A stretch of DNA of 64,000 bases from Lentinula raphanica (Eukaryota > Basidiomycota > Agaricomycetes > Agaricales > Omphalotaceae). The stretch covers positions 620,001-684,000 of the forward strand of contig JANVFP010000017.1 in assembly GCA_027919835.1 (NCBI GenBank), in the 5' to 3' direction. The position numbers and the translations under genes are program-made. The notes under the pieces are model-generated. The model ran no database searches. It was not told the origin of the DNA and saw nothing but the letters and a program-made list of their open reading frames with translations. Below, in pieces: positions 24,142 through 34,559 of the stretch (position 1 is its first letter; each line of letters starts with the position of its first letter).

Positions 24142-25627
24142 ATGACTATGAATCAAAGAGTAGGCAGTAGTGAGGAGCTCGGTGACCTACTACAGAGTAC
24201 GTCTTCCTCTCAAGCAAATTCAGACATTTCTTACTGATTGGTACCAAGATGCTGGAGCCAGTATGTACAGAGGCTATCACTCCTTCAGCGACAGAAATGA
24301 ATTCCAGCCCTCACTCGGGTTTGGTGACTCACAGAGTTTGTCCTTTTCTCAAGCTTACGGACTTGGCTTTCCAGGTGGTTGGATGCTACCCTATGATCTT
24401 CGCAAAGGAGTTTCAGAATCTGCTCCAGTACAACAAACACAGTTTGAACATTGGTTCAGGAAGGATTATCTCAATGAACAGCTCTCGGTTGCTCGATCAT
24501 TCCCCCTTGATCATCACAAAGGAGTTTTGGGGGAAACCAACTTGGTGGAATTTGCTTCAGCACAACAAACAGAGTCTGAACCTTGGTTCAGGGAGTATTA
24601 TCCTCATGAACGGCTCTCGAACAGGCTTGCTCGATTCACATTACCCCTCGATCATCGCAAAGGAGTTTTTGGGGAAACCAACTCAGCGGAATCCGCTCCG
24701 GTACGACAATCACAGTCTGAACCTCTGTCCATGGATGATGATCTCAATGAACAGCGCTTGAAAAGGCTTACTCGACTCAAATCACCCCGCGATCATCAAA
24801 AAGGATTTTTTCAGGAAACCAACTCAGCGGAATCTGCTCCAGTACAACAATCACAGTCTGAACCTCTGTCCATACTAGATGATGATGATCTTGATGATCT
24901 CTACGAAAAGTTCTCAAACAGGCTTGCTCAACTTAAATCACCCCTTGATCATCGCAAAGGAGTTTTTATTGGGGAAACCAACTCAGCAGAATCCGCTACG
25001 GTACGACAATCACAGTCTGAACCTCTGTTCATGGATGATGATCTCAATGAACAGCTCTTGAACAGGCGTACTCGACTCAAATCACCCCGCGATCAACAAA
25101 AAGGATTTTTTCAGGAAACCGACTCAGCGGAATCTGCTCCAGTACAACAATCACAGTCTGAACCTCTGTTCATGGATGATGATCGCAATGATCAGCTCTT
25201 TAACAGGCTTGCTCGACTCAAATCACCCCCTGATCATTGCAAAGAAGTTTTTGGGGAAACCAACTCAGCGGAATCTGCTCCAGTACAACAAGCACAGTCT
25301 GAACCTCTGTTCATGGATGATAATCTCAATGAACAGCTCTTGAACAGGCTTGCTCAACTCAAATCACCCCTCGATAATCAAAAAGGAGTTTTTCAGGAAA
25401 CCAACTCAGCGGAATCTGCTCCAGTACAACAAACACAGTCTGAATCTCAGTTCATGAATGATTGGACTCCACTGTTTGCAAACATTGCCAGTGTCTCACA
25501 GGCTGAAGGCTATAGCGAAAGGGATATGCACCGGACCGAAGTTAACAATGATAATTCAACAGAGAATGACTTCAATAATAATTATACCGGCGCAACTAGG
25601 TATAATGGTGCACACAGTAAGTCATAG
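24142..25627 (+). CDS. protein of about eight 47-residue repeats, unknown family
   Basis: A 55-nt first exon (24142-24196, MTMNQRVGSSEELGDLLQ) joins exon 2 at 24249 across a 52-nt intron with a good branch site (TTACTGATT). The product is about 477 residues. An unspliced reading would begin at 24170 in the same frame. The body is a tandem array in which each unit reads roughly KGVF-ETNSAESAPVQQ-QSEP, an acidic MDDDLNEQLLNRL helix, then LKSPLDH. Units 3 to 7 are nearly identical and outer ones are diverged. There is no signal peptide or transmembrane segment. The C-terminus is Asn-rich. A GTAAGT at the very end could splice to a further small exon near 25670. I do not recognise it. Confidence 0.7.
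24398..25466 (+). repeat. coding tandem repeats, about 141 bp, eight units
   Basis: The units start at the codons for (R/Q/H)KG and are 40 to 52 codons long. Units 3 to 7 share long stretches at the DNA level, including many silent sites. This points to recent unequal crossing-over or gene conversion. Unit 4 has a short Asp-rich insertion. Confidence 0.85.
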
Positions 25628-25999
25628 CAGCCTTTGGAATGAGAAAGCTGATCAATGTCCATTAGATGATCACAGACGACACAGACAGCAAGTTGTTATG
25701 TTTCAATTGATGTGCATATGCTGCGTGATTAGCCTTGTTTCCTCAATGTGAGTTGCGTTGTAGGTAAATTACACCAGCCTATTCATGATATTCTACAGTC
25801 CCGATACCCCAATGCCATCATTGGACTAGACTTGAGTTGAATGACTGCAGTACATGCTATAATGATAGCAGATTGCCCTTTCGCTGGTAGCAGGGCTTTC
25901 TACATTCCGGCAAAAGACTAGTATGTTCTGGGAACACGTATCATTGACAGTCTGGATTTTGCATTCACACTATATGTTTCGTATACTCAATAATACTAG

Positions 26000-26400
26000 T
26001 AGTCCATAGTGGAACCGCCTAGGCTCTTTTGAAATTCGGACTCAAACTTGTCCTTCCCCAGGCGAAAACATTTCTACCCCAACTCGCATTTGACGAGGGG
26101 GAGCTGATTGGGACGTACGGTCTAGACGCTGCTGCCGAACGACGAGAACGACTCTGGTTCAAACCCTCCGGACTGAGACACAGACTGCATCATCGTCAAC
26201 GATTGCTCTTTCATGAGCCGAAGTGTTTTAAGAGGGTGGTGAAGGTGGCGAAGGTGTTGGAGTCTGTGCAGGGGTGGGATTTGGATGGACAGTGCGCGCG
26301 GGGTCGAGGTCAAGTGAGACCTGGTCAACTGGTCAATTGAAGGAGGCTGAGGGTAGCGGTGCAGACAAGTAGAGAGCGATGGTGTGAGTTATGATAGGAA
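26000..26400. pseudogene. chimeric relic: Rcf1 3' end joined to Tpt1 C-terminus
   Basis: Bases 26000-26115 match, on the minus strand, the last coding and 3' flanking bases of Rcf1. Bases from about 26115 match the end of the Tpt1 paralogue on the plus strand, with the block EPKCFKRVVKVAKVLESVQGW corresponding to its EPKYFQRVERVAK segment. No catalytic part remains. The same Rcf1/Tpt1 join occurs near 23520. Confidence 0.65.
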
Positions 26401-26449
26401 GGTATTGAGAAGATGGAATGGATTGGATTGTATACTCAACGATATAGTC

Positions 26450-26995
26450 CATACTGGAAACCGCCTAGGCTTTTTTATTTAGAATTCGAACCTCCCCAGC
26501 CAAACACATTCCACCAGCTTGAGCTTGACGACGGAGGCGATTGAGACGTGGGCGCTGACTCCGGTTCAAACCCTCCAGACACCGGCCGCCTCACAGGAGT
26601 CACCGCCTTCTCCTCCTCCATCACCCTCTCCGCCTCCCTAATCCTCTCCTCCAACTCTCCAACTCTCCCTCTCCATCTCCCTCGCAGCCCTCTGCTGATT
26701 GATCTGCTCCATCACCCTCTGGTTCTCCTCGAGATTCACCTGGCCGTACGTGTACAGACCGCCGAGGACGGCAAAGATCGTGAGGGCCTGGAAGGCGACA
26801 CAGTAGCGGAGCCAGAACTGGAATTTGCGGGAGTTGCCTTGGCGGAGACGGATGGCGGCCATGGTTAGTGCGCCTGTGGTGATGAGGTTTCCTATAAACA
26901 ATAATAAGAAGGTGTGAAAGACAGGGTTTGATAGGATAATAGGACACACCTAAATAGAGAGATGGAAGGAGATGGTTGAAGGAGATGGAAGGGAG
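26450..26995 (-). pseudogene. Rcf1 copy, missing exon 1 and frameshifted
   Basis: The minus strand reads TTGALTMAAIRLRQGNSRKF and ALTIFAVLGGLYTYGQ, almost identical to the intact Rcf1 at 33.9-34.5 kb. The first exon (with NPWVPL) is absent. A small indel after REMERES shifts the frame and gives a stop at the position of the intact ERIREAE helix. The remaining 3' end, beyond the frameshift, still matches the Trp-rich tail and 3' flank. This is a duplicated, non-functional copy. Confidence 0.8.
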
Positions 26996-27039
26996 AGTCA
27001 TGAGTTATACAGTATACTGTTAGTTACGAATCCGAACCA

Positions 27040-27975
27040 ACGCGAATAATGTTGGATATCTGAGTCAATAGTCGTAGTTCAATTTGACATGTACCGGAGC
27101 ATGTATCGTGTGTTGTATGACGAGGGTCCGCCTGGTCTTTTCAGCGTTGAATTAGTAAGAACAGGAACAGATATTATGCTGACGAAGAGAAGAAAAGTTG
27201 GCAATCACCTCGAGTTCTTGATATACCGATCCCTCGTCTCCGTTTCCTCCTTGGTAGTTCGGAACATCACGACTTCAGGTGAAAGCCCGCTGTACATGAT
27301 AACTCATCAGCTATGTAAGCTCCCGTCCAGCAGAGACAGAAAAAGAAGAGACCAGGACAAGTAAACAAGCTAGTCGCATGTACGTCGTAGTCTCATGCGT
27401 AGCCATGCACGTCTCCAACAACCTCACCCCCGTCTGCCAGTCTCTTCTTCCTTCTGGGGACAACTCATCCAGCCGAGGTGGAATCGATACCTCCTTCCTC
27501 ACTTTCCCTGCATCCGCTGCACCCGGGGCCGAGCCTGCACCACCTTCCCCACCGCACCAACTGTAGTCGCCCCAAACATCAACGTCCCCGGCAAAAAACA
27601 CACGAGATAGTCTTGTTTATGCTGCAACACATACTGACTCCAGAGTCGGGTCCCCGGAAAACCAGTTCTTCGGGACCAGCTCGGCGATGTATGTCAAGTT
27701 CGCGGCCTCATGTTCCTGGTAGGTGTAGTTTGTACGAGTGAGTCGTGGATGGCTTGCATGGCATCTGTGTACATCTATTTCAAGATGAAGAGACGAAGAG
27801 ACGAAGACAGATTTAGTGTGTGCATAGTAAGGATAACGGAGACGGGAGACAAAGAGGGATTGAAGCGAAAGAGAAACGTGCCTTGCGATATACTCCCTCT
27901 GTTTTCACCTGAGCCTATCATCAATAGGGCCATGAAAGGAAGGAAGGAAAGAAGAGAGGATCAGTGAGTCTCACC
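27040..27975 (-). pseudogene. fragment of GH47 alpha-mannosidase
   Basis: This stretch matches, in the same orientation, about 31190-32130 of the intact GH47 gene, including exons for the block around LLETCMATHETTTYM and its introns. Codon-disrupting indels are visible and both ends of the gene are missing. It lies directly next to the Rcf1 relic, so the pair was probably moved together. Confidence 0.75.
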
Positions 27976-28046
27976 ATTTGCAGGTACTGTTTTCTGTTGT
28001 GAATGGATGATGGATCGAAGATGATCAGCAATGGAACAAAATAGAC

Positions 28047-29660
28047 AACTTGAAGAGTATAATTCATAACTCATGACTGGGCATATAGGCATCAGAGGCA
28101 ACATAAGATAGAGGGATGAGTAGGGATCATGAATAAGTACATCCATTCGAGAATCAAGCCATGCCTACACAGCGTCCGGTGTCCTGACTCCTCGAGAGAT
28201 CATACTCGAATACTAAGTGACAAAGCAAACACTTTGATGGATGAGTCATCTGTTCGACGCAAGTCTCGAAGAAGGAACCACTCACCAACTGTATCATCTA
28301 CTACGGCCCATAGTATCAGAGTCTACATTCCGCTGCTGTGGATTCGTAACTGCGAGGTTTGAGCCTGATGCGACAACTGAACTATCTCCATTGGCCATAT
28401 GATATAGTATGCGGGAAGCCTCCAAGGCCGAAATTGGTTCATTGGTCGAGGGTGGATCTGAAGTCGCTATCCCTTCGGCAGATGAATCTGGCGTTGAGAG
28501 CTTCCGATCCATACCCTTCCTCTTTGAATCTCTGACCGGTCTGTTCCGGTGGTTTTTCCGCATCCTTCGAATGTACTTCAAAGCATCGGAACTCTCAGCG
28601 GGTTTCGTCCAGTCTTGAACCTCTTTCACATCAACGTCATTCTGTGGCGGTCCTTCCATGGCTCTATATATCCTCTCCCAAGGATCGTCCGGGTAAGGTT
28701 CGAATTTAAGATCGGGAAGGGGAAAGTTCTCGAGCTTCAAGGATCCTTCGAGATATCGCTTGATCTGGATGTTTGATTCAAAACGATTGGATTTAGGTGG
28801 AAGGGCCATGATCCCCTTGAAAAGCTTTTCCTTGGCAGACACGACCTCGGGATTGTTGGCCCTCAAGTTCCTGGACTTGGATTTCTCGGACTCTTCGTCT
28901 TCAACGTTGAATTTGAATCGAATGATTCCTACCATCCCTCTGTTGCTTGTGGATATTTGGGTTGTGACTTCCCTTCTGATCAGCTCGCCAGGCGAACTCG
29001 GATTGTCGATGAATTCAGTACGTTTTTCGCGAGAACCGATACCGAGACCCCATTGTTCATTATCCCAATCGAGGAGAAGAGTCGTGATTGGTCTTCCCGT
29101 CTCATCATAGCGGGTCAGATGAATGTATGCTTCATGATCTAACATTGAACTTAGCCAGCTGTATATGTCAGAGGATAGAGTAGACTGACACTTCTGAGCT
29201 TCTTGCACCTTATAATTAGGCTCCGAGTCATTGGCCTCATGCTTGGAGTCATTGACATCGATCGGAATAGCCGTGACCACATTCACGAATGCAGTCGAAA
29301 GGAGGATCGAGAGGAGAACACAGTTCTGGAGAAAACCAGAACCAGAAGTGAGGGATCGCGATAGCAGATACATGGTCTTCTCGAATCCTTTTGTGATGCG
29401 AGACTGCAAAAAGAGGCAAAAAAGGCAACAGCCTTGTTGGTAGTCACGCCCAGTAACCACAGAGGAGCAGTAAATAACTCACTGACAGTCAAAGGGAACG
29501 TGGTTAATCGTATGAGTTCGATGATTCGCTTCGCCAGCGAAGCTTCAGAGTAGAAAGGTGGGGAGTTGTAAGTTATATGGGTCGACCAGCGTTTTTTTTT
29601 TCTGTGGTACCAGATGAAGGTAGGAAGGCAAAGAGCGTTTTAGGGCGTCTCAGGGCGTCT
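28047..29660 (-). repeat. left arm of an inverted duplication
   Basis: This arm carries the minus-strand secreted-protein gene and flanks. It is matched in reverse complement by 36730-38407, including non-coding flanks on both sides (for example the TTCATAACTCATGACT end and the GGTACCAGATGAAGGTAG end). Similarity continues less well into 29.7-30.6 kb. Confidence 0.75.
28294..29373 (-). CDS. secreted protein of unknown family, copy A
   Basis: A single-exon frame of 359 residues from the ATG at 29373. The N-terminus is a signal peptide: a basic start, then a hydrophobic core (VLLSILLSTAFVNVVTA) and a small-residue cleavage site near AIPI. The mature part is polar and charged. It has a GLGIGSREKRTEFIDNPSS block and an IQIKRYLEGSLKLENFPLPD block, and the C-terminal third is basic and Pro/Ser-rich. 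Almost no Cys is present. A longer in-frame start exists 29 codons upstream, but the ATG used here has the clean signal peptide. About 90 percent of positions look shared with copy B. The function is unknown. Confidence 0.75.
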   Translation of the reverse strand: MYLLSRSLTSGSGFLQNCVLLSILLSTAFVNVVTAIPIDVNDSKHEANDSEPNYKVQEAQKCQSTLSSDIYSWLSSMLDHEAYIHLTRYDETGRPITTLLLDWDNEQWGLGIGSREKRTEFIDNPSSPGELIRREVTTQISTSNRGMVGIIRFKFNVEDEESEKSKSRNLRANNPEVVSAKEKLFKGIMALPPKSNRFESNIQIKRYLEGSLKLENFPLPDLKFEPYPDDPWERIYRAMEGPPQNDVDVKEVQDWTKPAESSDALKYIRRMRKNHRNRPVRDSKRKGMDRKLSTPDSSAEGIATSDPPSTNEPISALEASRILYHMANGDSSVVASGSNLAVTNPQQRNVDSDTMGRSR

Positions 29661-30567
29661 CCCCAATAAATGAAGGCTGCGGGTAACTTGTAAGTACATC
29701 CACCGACGGAACCAAATAATTCCCTCAACTTGTTCGTCTGACTTTGAATGGAATGACCCGAATGCATGGAGATGCCTGGAGATGCATGGCCGCTATGCAT
29801 AGCCATAATTAGAGCAGCTAGGAGCAGCTAGAGGCAGCCTTTAGCCATCGCCATCCAGTAACATCCAGTGCGCCTGCCCTTGATATTGATCAACATCCCA
29901 TCCTACTTTCCATAGACTAGGGTTTGGAGAAAGCATCAACGTGAAGTGGATATCTTGTACAATATGCAGCTACATCGGAGGGTCCCCCAATGCACGAAGC
30001 AGTAGTACGTAGTACGTACATCCTCAGCCTGATCATGAGCTATCCACCGACGGGACTCAATATTTCCCTCAAGTCTCGGGTTGACCATCAGGCTGACTTT
30101 GAATGGAATGACCGAAGGCATGGACTCGGAGTATGCAATAGTAAGTATGCATAAGCCATCAGCCATCCAGTGCGCGAAGAAGTTTCTCGAATTACACAGC
30201 ACACAATGAACCACCTGCGTTGGTATTCGTCAACGTCCCTGGCATCCCTTTCGAGGTTTGAAGAAAAGATCAACGGCTCCCACTGACAGCCCGGTGAAGT
30301 GAATATACCCTTGAGTACCTTGTAGCTCATACAACCTTTTACCTCATACTCGGACATGCAGCTACGCCGAAAACCATCCACATATGATCCATCCACTATC
30401 CATCCTCGTCAGATCTGAGTGCTTCCGAGGACTCAAGCAACGAACGAGCAAATCAGAACAACTTGAAATATTTCTCTATCCTCTCTATCCTTTCCATCTC
30501 CGCTCTATCCTCTCCGCTCTGACCACGGTGAACATCGTCGTCGACCATTCCCACTCTATCTTTTACC
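29661..30567. other. spacer with an internal tandem duplication
   Basis: No gene is seen. Two diverged copies of about 240 bp start near 29695 and 30047. Each opens with a CATCCACCGACGG or TATCCACCGACGG block and includes TTCCCTCAA and TGACTTTGAATGGAATGAC. Part of it matches the right-hand spacer at 36.4-36.7 kb in reverse complement. Confidence 0.5.
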
Positions 30568-33527
30568 CTAGATCGCAAACCGAGGCTTGATCGTAGGAGC
30601 AAACACGGGCAGAGGATGGGCCTCGGTATTGAACACGATATCTACAAACTCGAGCTATCAGTATCCATTGAACAATTGGACATTCCGGGTAGTGAATAAC
30701 ACCAGTCTTTCACTGAGCACTGAGCACCGAGCACCGAGCACTCTGCTCACCTTGTAGAGGCAACACCGACGATTCAGAGAAGATCAGGTACAGATACTTC
30801 AACGTCTCACTCTAAGTAGGGCGCAAAGATAAGTAGTCAGCGCATACAGAAAGAATGTCCCTCCTGATTTCTAGCTGAAGTTGGTAGAAATAACTTGAAG
30901 CACTCACCAAGAAAAACGTCTCCTGCTTATCGTCTAACGACACCGGAACCGTATCCACATCCAACACCGTGGCGTACCCTCCTCCAGGGACCCTCGCGTG
31001 CTTCTCGATCGAGGTGAATATCTCCCATGCGTACGTTCGATAACGGATGTCCCCGGTGAGTCGCCAGGCTATGAATAGGGATTCGAGGGTTTCTGGGCTA
31101 CATACATAGGAGGAGGAGGAGTAAGGATTTAGGAATCAGGATGGATGGTGTTAGTACTAACCAACGGCGAATATCATTAGTAGAACTAGTCAGGGACGTA
31201 CCGAAGCATGTATCGTGCGTCGTACGACGAGGGTCCGCCTGGTCTTTTTAGACATTAGCGTTGGATTAAGAGATTGATGACACATAACATGGACAGAGCA
31301 TGATGATGAAGAGAAGAAAAGTCAATCGCTTACCTCGAGTTCTTGATATACCACTCCCTCCCCGAGTCAGTCTTCGTTTCCTCCTTGGTAGTCCGGAACA
31401 TCGCAATCTCAGGCGCCAGCCCGCTGTCCCCAAAAGAAGTTCAAAAGAAGGGAGTCAGCTATGTAAGGCCTGAAGCTCCGGTCCAGCAGAGACAAGAGAC
31501 AGAAAGAGAAGAGACCAGGACAAGTTAAACAACTTGAAGTTAACAAGTAGGACGTACGTACGTCGCAGTCTCATGCGTAGCCATACACGTCTCCAACAAC
31601 CTCACCCCCGTCTGCCAATCTCTCTTTCCCTCCGGAGTCAACTCCTCTTCCAGCCGAGGTGGAATCGACACAGCGTCCTTCCTCACCCCTCTCACCCCAC
31701 TCGCCGCACCGACCGTCGTCGCCCCAAGCATCAACGTCCCGGGCAAGAAACACACGAGATGGTCTTGTTTGTGGTGCAACACATACTCATGGTCCCCGGA
31801 AAACCAGTTCTTCGGGACGAGCTCGGCGATGTAGGTCAAGTTCCTCATGTTCCTGGTGCCAGGTGTCGTTTGGACGAGGGAGTCGTGGATGGATTGGATG
31901 GCGTCTGTGTACATCTAAACACAAAGTCACAAAGACGTTTTTTTTAAAAAAAAATACATAGACGACGGAAAGCTTTGGGGGGGGAGAAACGTGCCTTGCG
32001 GTATACTCCCTCTGTCTTGGCCTGATGCACCGTGGTTAGTACTAGTGTGTGACATCGAAGGAAGGAAGAAAGAGAGGATCAGTGAGTCTCACCGTTTGCA
32101 AGTACTGTTTTCTGTTATGAACGGTGAATAAACAAAAAAAGACAAGGGACGCTCTGACGCTCTGATCGTGACTTACAGGAGATATTCATAGTACGAGTCC
32201 CCTCTCGAACCAAGCCTGATCTCCGACTCTTTGAACGTTCCTTGACTAGCACTAACAACAGTCATTCATAAGCTTTCTCCCCAGTGTTGCTTCAAGAAGC
32301 GTTCAACTGGGCACCACCCACCTCATGAAAATCGGCACCAACCCTCTCCACCTCCCCTCCCCCCTCTCCCTCCTCTCTCTCATTGCCCCCTCAATGACCC
32401 CCATCACCCTCTCCACCTTGTACCAATACGTCTCATTCCCCGTAATCTCCGCCAGATACCGAAACTCCAACTGGAGCGTCGCCGCTTCGGCTGTACTGAT
32501 TCTGTCCGCGGCGTATTTGTCTGGGATGCCTTTTCGGGAGTGGAGGTTGATCGAGGGGAGGGGTAACCCATGACCAGAACCAGAACCATGACCAGACGAG
32601 GGGGTGTAGTCGAACGCCCCGAGGAGTCGATCGGCGAGGTCGACGGCGTGGGTGAGGAAGAGGGGGTCGGAGGTGAGGTGGTAGGTGCTTAGGAGACCGC
32701 CGAGGACGCGGATGGTTGTCTGTGGATTTATGTATATTTATAATGAGTTTTGTGTAACATGTAACTCTATGGAATAAGTACGACAAACACACACCTCGAA
32801 CGTGTTGAACTCCCCCTCCCGAGCAAAACTCAGCTCATGCTCGACCCACGCTCGCGCGCGTTGATACTCGGGCTTGAGACCCATCAAGTACATCGTATCA
32901 AGCGCGTCTACGACGGTGTATCCTATCCCGCCTGAACGAGCGAGGTTCGTGCCTTTTTTGGATATGGGGTGGTATTCGTCGAAGCCCATCGCGTCTCGTT
33001 CTGATTTGAAGGAGAACTAGTCAGGTGGATATATCATATGTTTAACTTTGGAGGATTTTACCATACGCTGACCAGGCATGCTATGGAAAATTCAATTTGA
33101 ATTAGGTTGCGGGGGGAATGTAATGTACGTTGGACACTGACCTTGAACGCTCTTACGACTGCAGCTCTCTTCTCTTCATCTGCGGAGTTTGGATCACCCG
33201 TTGATGATTTCCATACCTGTTGGGTGATAGATTGTGGAGGTGAACGAGACCAAAGCTACTGAAGAACCACGTCAGCTGGGAAACAAGACTCAGGAATCCA
33301 ACGTAGTACGTACCAAATAATAGAGACACCAGCAAATACCAATGGCAAGGGCGACATAGACCCATAGCGGATACCTGAGCCGTGCTTGGTAGAAAACTCA
33401 GACGCGGAAAAGGTACGAAGTAAACCAAATATTCACTCAAATGTCGCCGCAGCCTGGTTCGCAATGAAGGTGATGTGCGAAAATCATGAGGGTCATCTTC
33501 GTTGTTTAGAGAGAATTGGAGTCTCAT
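30568..33527 (-). CDS. GH47 mannosyl-oligosaccharide 1,2-alpha-mannosidase, intact copy
   Basis: A class I alpha-mannosidase that trims N-glycans in the ER or Golgi. The N-terminus has a basic cytoplasmic tail and a single membrane anchor (YPLWVYVALAIGICW), giving type II topology. Family blocks are then clear: HPISKKGTNLARSGGIGYTVVDALDT, RARAWVEHELSF, a Tyr-rich YYEYLL segment, PETLESLFIAWRLTGD and the C-terminal DIVFNTEAHP (the Thr that coordinates calcium is in this last motif). The frame ends PRFAI and a TAG at 30568-30570. Around a dozen exons are needed. I did not see a disabling change. Two truncated copies lie on either side. Confidence 0.82.
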
Positions 33528-33909
33528 CGACTCTTTGAGGGGATTGACTGGGATTATTCCAAGCTGAGGTATGTATATGATGGATATTGTAGATGGAGAG
33601 CGTGTGGGTAACCGTAAGGTAGTTACACAGCCGAGGTCCGAGGACTGGACAACTGGTTACTGAATTTTACTGAATTGTGCCGAGTATGCCGGACGGAGTG
33701 GCAAATAATGGTTGTAGCGCCGAGAACCGATATAACCTGTAGGAAGTGCTAGTTGTGTAGCAAGTCCATGCAATCCAGTGGAATCCAGATTCCACCCATG
33801 GGTGGATCGTGGATGACATAATACAGCAGCGGAGCCTGGAGGTCCGAGGACTAGACAACCGCCGGGTTAAAATGTTGCCGGTGGCAAGCAATTTCTCAGT
33901 CAGACCACG

Positions 33910-34498
33910 ATGAGCTCCTCTGGAATCGAGCAAAACTCTTTACGATGGACAGAGGGCTACAAGGAAAAAGCTATACGGAAGACTAAAGAAAACCCATGGG
34001 TTCCATTAGGTGCGTCTAATACCTTCTTCCATTCTCATCTCTCTCATCTCCTATATTCCTCTATACACAGGAACCCTGATCACCACAGGCGCACTAACCA
34101 TGGCCGCCATCCGTCTCCGCCAAGGCAACTCCCGCAAATTCCAAATCTGGCTCCGCTACCGCGTCGCCTTCCAGGCCCTCACGATCTTCGCTGTCCTTGG
34201 AGGGCTGTACAAGTACGGCCAGGCGAATCTCGAGGAGAACCAGCGGGTGATGGACCAGATGAATCAACAGAGGGCTGCGAGGGAGATGGAGAGGGAGAGA
34301 GGGGAGTTGGAGGAGAGGATTAGGGAGGCGGAGAGGGTGATGGAGGAGGAGAAGGCGGTGGCGGTGACTCCTCTGAGGCGGCCAATGGGTGGAGGGTTCG
34401 GACTGGAGTCAGCGCCCACGTCTCAATCGCCTCCGTCGTCAAGCTCAAGCTGGTGGAATGTTTTCGGCTGGGGAAGCTCGAATTCTAAAAAAGCCTAG
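33910..34498 (+). CDS. RCF1: Rcf1, respiratory supercomplex factor (HIG1 domain), intact copy
   Basis: Rcf1 is a mitochondrial inner-membrane protein that helps assemble cytochrome c oxidase into supercomplexes. Two exons (33910-34009 and 34071-34498) join in phase across a 61-nt intron to 175 residues. The HIG1 domain is complete: NPWVPLGTLITTGALTM, then RLRQGNSRKF, then ALTIFAVLGGLY as the second helix. A Glu/Arg-rich coiled coil and a Ser-rich tail ending NVFGWGSSNSKKA follow. It reads away from GH47, with about 380 bp between the two starts. Its 3' end appears as fragments near 23.5, 26.0 and 26.5 kb. Confidence 0.88.
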
Positions 34499-34559
34499 GC
34501 GGTTCCAGTATGGACTATATATTAATTGACAATCCAATCCAGATCCTTTTCTGTCATAA

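Noticed and set aside
24170..24248. Start of the repeat protein at 24170 without an intron
   Set aside because: Positions 24197-24248 have a good donor, branch site and acceptor. Splicing gives an ATG start at 24142, while the unspliced N-terminus reads like intron sequence. It was not fully excluded.
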